From Mechercharimyces sp. CAU 1602 (GTDB lineage Bacteria > Bacillota > Bacilli > Thermoactinomycetales > JANTPT01), in assembly GCF_024753565.1 (NCBI RefSeq), contig NZ_JANTPT010000001.1, positions 310,001 through 374,000 on the forward strand: a DNA stretch of 64,000 bases. The letters are read 5' to 3'. Below are positions 33,782 through 41,461 of the stretch, in pieces (position 1 is the stretch's first letter; every line of letters begins with the position of its first letter). A program made the position numbers and the translations under genes. The notes beneath the pieces are model-generated. The model worked only from the letters and a program-made list of their open reading frames with translations, was not told the origin of the DNA and did not search any database.

Positions 33782-34318
33782 ATGGCGACTAACTATATTG
33801 ATGTTCCCATAGGTCCAGCGATTGTTGAGTTTGGGTCTACAGAGCCTATCGTCTTCGATATCACGAAGGGAGGCGTTGTTTTTTCTGTTGAGACTTCGGT
33901 GCAGGACATTACCGTGGATCAATACGGAGATACACCGGTTAAAACGATCTTAAAAGGGCGTGCTGCACAAGTGAAAATCCCGCTTGCCGAGTATGACTTA
34001 GAGCGGATTTCACAGGTTATGCCAGACTCGGAGCTGGTGACAGACTCTGCGGATGCACAAAAGAAGAAGCTTATCGTAAAAGCGAACGCCGGGTTTAATG
34101 TGATGACATTGGCGGATAAACTCGTCATCAAACCGACTGATCCGAATTCGACAGTTAACGATTACATCACTATTCCACTTGCAGCACCCATGGCGGATAT
34201 TGAATCCACGTATGACAGCGATAATGTTCGGATTTACAACGTGACTTTTAAGGCTTATGTAGACAAAGATAACGGCAACCAGCTCTTTATCCTGGGAGAC
34301 GAAACAGCGACAGCATAG
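33782..34318 (+). CDS. major tail tube protein
   Basis: 179 residues from the ATG at 33782 (SD AAGGAGTGAG). Beta-rich, with VFSVETSVQDITVDQYGDTP, GRAAQVKIPLAEYDLERISQ and a C-terminal NVTFKAYVDKDNGNQLFILG. It precedes the tail chaperone genes, as tail tube genes do in siphoviruses. Confidence 0.75.
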   Translation: MATNYIDVPIGPAIVEFGSTEPIVFDITKGGVVFSVETSVQDITVDQYGDTPVKTILKGRAAQVKIPLAEYDLERISQVMPDSELVTDSADAQKKKLIVKANAGFNVMTLADKLVIKPTDPNSTVNDYITIPLAAPMADIESTYDSDNVRIYNVTFKAYVDKDNGNQLFILGDETATA

Positions 34319-34377
34319 ATATTAATGAATGGCGGGCGAAAGCTCGCCTTTTTATATTCCATTAGCGAGGTGATTGG

Positions 34378-34803
34378 ATGTTCGAGATGTTTAAGGCAGT
34401 GAAAGAGCGTCAGATTGACAAAGCCAAAAGCGCCATGACTCCATCAGATATTTGTACGATTGGCGAAAAGGAAGTCAGAGTAACGAAGGTCACCGCGAAG
34501 AAGTTTAAGGAGATTATTCGTGTCGTTGAACGCCTTCCTGGGTTGTTGTTACAAGTCATACGAGCACCAGAACACGAGGTACATGCGCATCTCGTAGCGG
34601 CACTTGAGTTGGCGTTAGACGAAGTGATAGCGGTGACATCCATTTTAAGCGGCATTGAAGAGGAGTATCTATCTGAAAACGCTGGACTTGACGAACTTGT
34701 AGCGTATTTCATCGCGATGGAACGACACAATAACCTCTCGCGAACAGTAAAAAACGTAATGAGCCTTCTGCCGAAAGTACAGATGGAGAAAAGCGAACAG
34801 TAG
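34378..34803 (+). CDS. tail assembly chaperone, short product (gpG-like)
   Basis: A 141-residue helical protein (FEMFKAVKERQIDKAKSAMT, EIIRVVERLPGLLLQVIRAP). It follows the tail tube and precedes the tape measure gene. Near its end, at 34749-34755, lies AAAAAAC in the phase A AAA AAC, the standard -1 slippery heptamer. Most ribosomes would end at 34803; a minority would shift to make the longer form. Confidence 0.8.
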   Translation: MFEMFKAVKERQIDKAKSAMTPSDICTIGEKEVRVTKVTAKKFKEIIRVVERLPGLLLQVIRAPEHEVHAHLVAALELALDEVIAVTSILSGIEEEYLSENAGLDELVAYFIAMERHNNLSRTVKNVMSLLPKVQMEKSEQ

Positions 34804-35123
34804 ACGATTGGCTTATCGAGATATCGGTGGAACTCGGTGTGAGTCAGAACGTCATAGAAACCGAGTATTACATGATCGATTTGCCAAAAGTCTTGGAAGC
34901 CAAGCGCAGGCAGAAGGCAAGAACGGCTATGGAAGATGCGATGTTGGAGATGCTTCCTCACTTGAAGAACGAGGATCGGAAGCGGTTTATAACGGAGATG
35001 GAACTCCAGTCAGGCTTAAAGAAAGAAATTGAGACACAGAATGTAAAGTTTAGTCGCGAAAAAATGGACTCTCTTCACGTTTTATATGGTCAGCTTCGAG
35101 GAAAGCGGGGTGAAGGGAAATAG
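34378..35123 (+). CDS. tail assembly chaperone, -1 frameshifted product (gpGT-like)
   Basis: A shift at AAAAAAC (34749-34755) moves into a frame open from the slip to 35123. It reads KKRNEPSAESTDGEKRTVDD, then WLIEISVELGVSQNVIETEY and a basic helical end (EAKRRQKARTAMEDAMLEML), about 248 residues in total. The downstream frame has no SD-preceded start of its own before 34827. Frameshifted chaperone pairs that bind the tape measure are conserved in long-tailed phages. The frame and heptamer are seen; use of the site is inferred from the family. Confidence 0.8.
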
Positions 35124-38100
35124 CGAATGCAGGTACAATCAAAGCGAAAATGCTGTTGGAAGCGGATCAGTTCAATACAGAATTGAACCGCGCCAAGCAA
35201 AACATGAATGACACGACGACATACGGAACGAAGATGAAAAGATCGTTCGGTTTAGTCGAAAAAGCGGCACTCGCAGTCGGCGGAGCAGTGGCAATCGGCA
35301 TAGGCGGATCAACGGCAGTAGCGGCGACATTCGAGCAAGCAATGTCTCGTGTCAAAGCCATTTCCGGTGCTAACGAATCTCAGTTCAAAAAACTCGAAGA
35401 TGCAGCACGTCAGCTCGGCGAAACTACGTCATTTTCCGCGAGTGAAGCGGCGAGTGGTATGGAGTATCTTGCGATGGCTGGCTTCGATACTACGGAAATC
35501 ATTGCCGCAATGCCTGGCGTTTTGAATCTCGCAAAATCTGGCGCAATTGATCTAGGTACTGCTGCGGATATTACTTCGAATATTCTTACTGGCTTCGGAA
35601 TGTCGGCGGATCAAACGGGACACCTTGTTGACGTCATGGCTTCGACGGTTTCGAGTAGTAATACGAATATCGATCAGCTTGGGGATGCGATGAAGTATGT
35701 CGCTCCGATTGCGTCACAGCTTGGATGGAGTGTCGAGGAAACTGCTTCTGCGATTGCTGCAATGTCGTCAGCGGGAATTCAGGGGTCCCAGGCGGGCACC
35801 TCGCTCCGTCAATCGTTGCTATCACTCGTGAATCCGTCTCAGGAAGCAAAGGATTTGATGGACGAACTCGAAATATCGATCACCGGAACCAATGGCGAAA
35901 TGAAGCCGATGCCAGAGTTAATCGGGCACATCGCTAACAGACTCGAAGGCATGACGGAGAAACAGAAAACGTCAACACTCGCGCAACTCGTAGGTACAGA
36001 AGCGGCATCGGGTTTTATAAACGTCATTAACAAAGGACCAGATGCTCTCGCCGAATATGCCGAAGGACTAGAGAACAGCGATGGTGCGGCTCAAAAGATG
36101 GCGGATACCATGGGCGACAATATGCTCGGTTCCTTTAAGAAGTTCCAGTCGGCGTTGGAAGGTCTCGGAATATCGATAGGAAACGAATTCCTTCCGTATT
36201 TTACCGTCATCGTCGATGCAGCTACAGATGTCGTTCGGTTATTCGGGAAATTAGATAGCGGATCAGTGGCGATGGGTCTCGCGATGGCTGGCGTAGCGAG
36301 TACAGTTGCTCTCGTCTCTACGGCTTTCCTTCGACTGCGTGTTGCGGTGGCAGCGCTATACGCAAGCATGGGTCCAGCGGGTTGGATTATCGCAGGGATT
36401 TCGGCTATTGCAGCGGTGATGACCGGATACATCATGCAACAAGAGCGTCAAGTAGAGGTTTCAATGGAACAGGTTCAAGCTGGGTTAAAGCAGACACAGG
36501 CGAACGATCAGCTCATTGGTTCCTTCGAGGAACTGAAATCGAAAAGCCGATTGACTACGGAGGAATTCGGTAGATATATCGACTTACAAGAGGAATTAGC
36601 GCAGACAAATAGCGAGGAGAAAGTCGCAGAGATAAAAGAAGAGATGGAAGGGCTGCGAGAGAAGTCGGGGTTGTCGAATGACGAACTGAATACGATGGTT
36701 CGTCTGAACGGCGAGCTGATCGAGGCGTTTCCAAATGCTGAAAAAGCTGTTTCGGAGTTCGGAAACGAAGTTGTAGAAACAACGGATAAAATGTGGGATA
36801 TGAACTACCAACAACAGGAAATGTTGAAGATGGAACTCATGCAGAAGCTCTCGGAAGGTGCACACGAGTATGCGGATTGGATGGAGCAGATAAAGCAAAA
36901 AGAAAGTGAAATGACGGTGCTCCGACAGCAACATGAGGGACAGACAAGTCATATTAACGATTTATATGTTAAAAGGAAGGTATATCAAGATCGATTGTTA
37001 GATGGAGATAAAGAAAATGACTGGTACGCGAAACAACGTTTAGATCATTATGATAAGTTGATTGAAAAAGCAAAGGAAGAACGGGATGCAACGTTTGAAA
37101 AGGTTGAGGCATCAAAAGAGGATGTAGGTAATTTAAATGAAAAGATAGCGAAACATGAAATAGCAAAGCAGCAAATGGCGGATCTGTTGTTGGCGCAGAA
37201 CGGTATTAATATTGAAGCGGGTAAAGGGTTAGAAGGTATTGATAAGGAGATAGAGAAAAACAAGGACCTCATTCAATCGTTGAAAGAACAGAAGACGGGT
37301 CATTTTGAGAACGATAAACTACTCCAAGAACAAATTGAAAGTTACGAAGAACAAAATTCGATTTTACAAGGTATAAAGGAATCGATAAACGAAACTGCAG
37401 GTGCACAGTTAGAAGTAAATAAAGAAATCAATGAGGGAACAAATTATGCTCGTACATTGAACGATAAATTGAATGAAGAAACGAAAAAACCAGTCGATAC
37501 TTCGGATATTGACGACGGAAAGAAGAAAACAGATGAATTAAACTCAAAAGCCAATCAGAAGACGAAGAAGCCCGTAGACACAAGCGATGTGGATAAAGGT
37601 AACCAGAAAGCGGCTAATTTAAATAAAGACATTTCCAAATCCACGAAAAAGCCTATGTCGAGTAAAGATATTGAATCAGGTCAAGGAAAGGCGCGTGATT
37701 TGAATAAGGATATATCGAGAAGCATCACCAAAACAGTAAAAACATCATCTATTTGGGATGCGGTAAGTGTTGCGAAGGACCTACATGATTGGCTCACAAA
37801 ACCCGCGACAAAAGCTGTTTCCGTTGTCCGTTCTATTTATGAAAATCTCGTACGTCACCAAGGCGGATTAATTCCGACATACCATACGGGGACACCCTCG
37901 TCCGTTGTTCCTGGAATCGGAGAAGTCAACGCGACTCTACTAGGTGGAGAAATGGTGCTGACGCAACAAGACCAGGCGAAGTTGTTTCGATGGATCAACG
38001 ATATGGAAGCGAGTTTCGGAAACGTTGAGGTTAGTGGCGTTTCCAGTATCGGAGATCAAGAAATAACAATAAACCTTCCGGTAATTCTCGATGGAAGGCA

Positions 38101-38176
38101 AATTGGCCAGACTTCGCATAGCTTCTTATACAACCAGAAAACAAGCACGCTTAGATCGAAAGGCTATATGACTTGA
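35120..38176 (+). CDS. tail tape measure protein (TP901 type), apparent AUA start
   Basis: About 1018 residues. The region EQAMSRVKAISGANESQFKK, SASEAASGMEYLAMAGFDTT and IAAMSSAGIQGSQAGTSLRQ is the TP901 tape-measure core (about 75-340). Hydrophobic helices follow (about 385-440), then long coiled coils (450-750) and three or four 28-residue repeats containing KKPVDTSDI or KKPMSSKDI (about 770-870). Tape measure length sets tail length. The first ATG (35150) has no SD, but GGGGTGA lies 6 nt before ATA at 35120, giving (M)ANAGTIKAKM, the usual beginning of such proteins. ATA overlaps the upstream TAG. Confidence 0.85.
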   Translation: MANAGTIKAKMLLEADQFNTELNRAKQNMNDTTTYGTKMKRSFGLVEKAALAVGGAVAIGIGGSTAVAATFEQAMSRVKAISGANESQFKKLEDAARQLGETTSFSASEAASGMEYLAMAGFDTTEIIAAMPGVLNLAKSGAIDLGTAADITSNILTGFGMSADQTGHLVDVMASTVSSSNTNIDQLGDAMKYVAPIASQLGWSVEETASAIAAMSSAGIQGSQAGTSLRQSLLSLVNPSQEAKDLMDELEISITGTNGEMKPMPELIGHIANRLEGMTEKQKTSTLAQLVGTEAASGFINVINKGPDALAEYAEGLENSDGAAQKMADTMGDNMLGSFKKFQSALEGLGISIGNEFLPYFTVIVDAATDVVRLFGKLDSGSVAMGLAMAGVASTVALVSTAFLRLRVAVAALYASMGPAGWIIAGISAIAAVMTGYIMQQERQVEVSMEQVQAGLKQTQANDQLIGSFEELKSKSRLTTEEFGRYIDLQEELAQTNSEEKVAEIKEEMEGLREKSGLSNDELNTMVRLNGELIEAFPNAEKAVSEFGNEVVETTDKMWDMNYQQQEMLKMELMQKLSEGAHEYADWMEQIKQKESEMTVLRQQHEGQTSHINDLYVKRKVYQDRLLDGDKENDWYAKQRLDHYDKLIEKAKEERDATFEKVEASKEDVGNLNEKIAKHEIAKQQMADLLLAQNGINIEAGKGLEGIDKEIEKNKDLIQSLKEQKTGHFENDKLLQEQIESYEEQNSILQGIKESINETAGAQLEVNKEINEGTNYARTLNDKLNEETKKPVDTSDIDDGKKKTDELNSKANQKTKKPVDTSDVDKGNQKAANLNKDISKSTKKPMSSKDIESGQGKARDLNKDISRSITKTVKTSSIWDAVSVAKDLHDWLTKPATKAVSVVRSIYENLVRHQGGLIPTYHTGTPSSVVPGIGEVNATLLGGEMVLTQQDQAKLFRWINDMEASFGNVEVSGVSSIGDQEITINLPVILDGRQIGQTSHSFLYNQKTSTLRSKGYMT

Positions 38177-38196
38177 CATAGAGAGGAGGCGGTATT

Positions 38197-41100
38197 TTGT
38201 CATTTACTTTTAACGGAGTTCATTCGGATGAGCATAATTTAACTGTCACTAAAACCGATTCGCAGGTGTTGCCGCCACGCCAACTCCAAACCATCGAAGT
38301 TCCTGCGAGAGCGGGGACGTTATACTACGGGGCCGAAAAGGGAGCTAGGATATTCACGCTTCATTGTGCCCTCATAGGCGAAACAGATTTCGAACACAGA
38401 ATTCGCTTGATTGCGGAATGGCTTGATGTTGACGAACCCGCTCCGCTTGTTTTTAATACCGAAGCCGACAAAACATACTACGCCGTGGTAAACGACACTC
38501 CGACTCTCGATAGAGTGGGAACGTACGGAGAGTTTTCGATTCAGTTCTATTGCGCCGATCCACATGCGTTTGGGGAGGTGAAAACGCAGCCAATAGCGAA
38601 TCCGGACGCTGTTTTCGTGAGGCAAGGGATTCGCTATCGCGAAGATGGAACGGAGGTCACAGAAAACTATCCGGTGTACAAAGACGGAAAGTTCGGAAAG
38701 GCGGTTCTTATCGAGGAAGGGACGGAGAACCTTTTGACTACGGCTAGTTTGCCGAGTAACGAAGAGGTGGCGGTTGATGTTGGAGAGGAATATTCGCTAT
38801 CAATCGTTGACGGATCTGCGAAAATCGAACACACAGAGGTTTATGAGATTAACGCGACACTCGAAAAAGAAGGGGTCGATTTTGAGGGTTATGTCGATCA
38901 GGGTTGGCAGTCAGGGACTCATGTTAATACGGTGGAAGCCGATAATGACTATCTTGAATTGGCGAAGACAGGCGAGGATTTACGGTTAATAAATGGTACG
39001 GATTCGGAGTGGGCTGACTCATCGAATACATTAGTCGACACAACCTCGGAAAATGGAAATCTAGTTCTATCGAATCTTCCATCCTGGGACGTAGAAGAGA
39101 AAATGGAGGACTATACCGACACTTGGCAGATTGCGGGTCAGGGATACGGAGGTACCGTGACGCAAAAAACGAATTATGTTGAGATCATTGATGGAGGGTC
39201 AGGGGTTTCGGGTAACTTTGGAATGGAGCTGTTAGATCAAACTGTTTTTCCAGTGACCATGGATTTCCGTGTCCGGTGTCGCGATAATACGGATGCGTAC
39301 GTTGTTATTGAGGATGACATCGACTATATAAAAGTAAAACTACCAAGTACTTCTGGAGAATGGGTATGGCACCGGATTATATGCCATAGTTCTAGTTCCA
39401 TGACAAAGTATGTTGATGGAGTTGAGGTTAGCGGAGGTTGGTGGAAAGGAGACTCGAAGGTGAATCAAATTCAATTTTATATCGATGGTCCTGATGGATA
39501 TGGTGACTTCGATATTGGACCAACCTATATCGCGTTCGGAGAAGACCTCGGTGCGCCTCCGTCAAACCACGAATATGAGGGAAAGTGGACGACTGACTAC
39601 ATTTCTGTGAGTTCAGTTGATACGTATGAATCTGTAGGAGTGGGCTGGGGTGCTTCGTATCCGGCTCCGTTTTCCGCAGACGATTATACGATCACATGGG
39701 AGTCTCAGCTCAAAATCGGAGGGGCTGAACAGGGTTGGAAAGACTTTGACAAGGACAATATAGTCGGGTTGTCCAAGGGAGATGACGTTTCAAATGTTGA
39801 AGTCTGTTTCCGAATCACTCTGAAAAGCCGTGACTCCTGTTTTTCTCCGCGAATATATAGAGCAGAGTACACTTTATACTCTGGATACGAGACGGCGGGA
39901 TATAGAGAATCTGCTCCGATAGATATTTCGCAGGTTGGGAAGGCTTCTAGAACAGAATTAACATGGTTTGTTTCCGATGAGCCTACAGGAACTTCAGCGA
40001 AGGTAGAAACACAGGTTTCATTGGATGGAGGATCTAGCTGGTCTGAATACACGGAAGTTGTGATTAGTAGTGATCCGATACCAGATATCAGCCAGGATAC
40101 CGATCTTTCCAACGCTTATCTCCGTTACAAGTGGACACTCACGACAACCGACATTTCCGAAACCCCGTCTATTGATCGAATGGATTACGACCTTTTCACC
40201 GGATACAAACCTTCACAGACAATTGATATTGAAACGGTAGATGTCGGATCTATTGGCGAAGTCGAATCATCGTTTATCGAATGGTCAGAGGATGTCCAAC
40301 CCAACACGAACATCAAAATCGAAACCAGCATCGACGGAACTAATTACAAAGAAGCGACCATCGGGTCGTCTTTTTTAGTTCCAAATGAAAACCTAAGTGG
40401 AAAATCACTATACCTTCGATACACTATCGAAACTTCGGACACTGCCGTTGCGCCTACGTTGAACAACATAGCTTGGAAAATTGCGCAACAAGAGGAAACG
40501 AGAATTTCACCTGCGACATCGACACTATCGTTGACTCCGGCAAATGTATCTCGATGGCAACTCGAAAAGAAACCGTTTCCAACCGGATGGCAAGCGTATG
40601 GCTCACCACGAAATGGCGAATGTATCTATGTTAAAACCGATGAAGTGTTAAACGAAACGGAGGGGACAATAGAGTTCTGGGTTTATGAAGAGGGAGATAG
40701 CCCGGTTCAGCGATACATGATCGACTTGAACGGAAACTCACGAATGTCGCTGTATCGAAGTACAGATGGCAACTATGTTATCTATTTCAATGGAGAAGAA
40801 GTCATGTCTTCCTCTGCGCCATCTATCGGTTGGCACGCAATCACTATACGATGGAATGGAACCGAAGTAACTCTGTTCGTCGATGGAATCGAAATGGATT
40901 CCGAGGTATTGACGCAAAGTGTTTCTTTCTACGAAGCGACGCGGCTTTATGTCGGGTGTGACCAACATGGAGCGAATCAGTGGAATAGCCTCATTGATGA
41001 TATGCGAATATCGAATATTGCACGAGCAGACGAAGAGATTGCCATTGGATACAATTCCGGAGAATCGTTTGAAGTAGACGATTTCACGACATACAAAGTA

Positions 41101-41448
41101 ACTTTCGATTCTGCTCTCGCTTCGGCTACGGATTCCTCGATGATTGTCGAAGGGACTGCGCCTGTTCAACCGATATTCACCGTGTCGATAGTAAAATCTG
41201 CATCGTATTTGAAAGTGAGTGACGGAATCCATTATGTTTATGTCACGCCGGAAGTAGGTGAAGAGTTTGTGGTTGGGGACGTAATAGTGATCGATAACGA
41301 AAGAGCAAAGGTTACCCACAACGGCACGCTAAACATGCCGGATCTTGACTCGGATTTCTTCACGATACCGAAGGGAGAAACCGAATTCATCGTTGAGCCG
41401 TCAGGAGTCGCACGTATCGAGGCTTCTTTCACTGAACGCTGGAAGTAA
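38197..41448 (+). CDS. evolved distal tail protein with carbohydrate-binding (LamG-like) domain
   Basis: A 1083-residue protein, TTG start with SD GAGGAGG. The first 130 residues are a Dit-type N-terminal domain (FTFNGVHSDEHNLTVTKTDS, AGTLYYGAEKGARIFTLHCA). Several beta-sandwich stretches follow, and a LamG-like domain (about 800-955: NETEGTIEFWVYEEGDSPVQ, GWHAITIRWNGTEVTLFVDG, LIDDMRISNIARADEE). A short beta end closes it. Dit proteins form the hub at the tail tip; inserted binding modules make it an evolved Dit that can contact cell-surface polysaccharide. It sits between tape measure and tail lysin genes, as expected. Confidence 0.8.
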   Translation: MSFTFNGVHSDEHNLTVTKTDSQVLPPRQLQTIEVPARAGTLYYGAEKGARIFTLHCALIGETDFEHRIRLIAEWLDVDEPAPLVFNTEADKTYYAVVNDTPTLDRVGTYGEFSIQFYCADPHAFGEVKTQPIANPDAVFVRQGIRYREDGTEVTENYPVYKDGKFGKAVLIEEGTENLLTTASLPSNEEVAVDVGEEYSLSIVDGSAKIEHTEVYEINATLEKEGVDFEGYVDQGWQSGTHVNTVEADNDYLELAKTGEDLRLINGTDSEWADSSNTLVDTTSENGNLVLSNLPSWDVEEKMEDYTDTWQIAGQGYGGTVTQKTNYVEIIDGGSGVSGNFGMELLDQTVFPVTMDFRVRCRDNTDAYVVIEDDIDYIKVKLPSTSGEWVWHRIICHSSSSMTKYVDGVEVSGGWWKGDSKVNQIQFYIDGPDGYGDFDIGPTYIAFGEDLGAPPSNHEYEGKWTTDYISVSSVDTYESVGVGWGASYPAPFSADDYTITWESQLKIGGAEQGWKDFDKDNIVGLSKGDDVSNVEVCFRITLKSRDSCFSPRIYRAEYTLYSGYETAGYRESAPIDISQVGKASRTELTWFVSDEPTGTSAKVETQVSLDGGSSWSEYTEVVISSDPIPDISQDTDLSNAYLRYKWTLTTTDISETPSIDRMDYDLFTGYKPSQTIDIETVDVGSIGEVESSFIEWSEDVQPNTNIKIETSIDGTNYKEATIGSSFLVPNENLSGKSLYLRYTIETSDTAVAPTLNNIAWKIAQQEETRISPATSTLSLTPANVSRWQLEKKPFPTGWQAYGSPRNGECIYVKTDEVLNETEGTIEFWVYEEGDSPVQRYMIDLNGNSRMSLYRSTDGNYVIYFNGEEVMSSSAPSIGWHAITIRWNGTEVTLFVDGIEMDSEVLTQSVSFYEATRLYVGCDQHGANQWNSLIDDMRISNIARADEEIAIGYNSGESFEVDDFTTYKVTFDSALASATDSSMIVEGTAPVQPIFTVSIVKSASYLKVSDGIHYVYVTPEVGEEFVVGDVIVIDNERAKVTHNGTLNMPDLDSDFFTIPKGETEFIVEPSGVARIEASFTERWK

Positions 41449-41461
41449 GGGAGGTGAAACT

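Noticed and set aside
40738-41319. 193-codon reverse-strand frame in the Dit gene
   Set aside because: Shadow frame with abnormal composition; the forward frame has clear LamG features.
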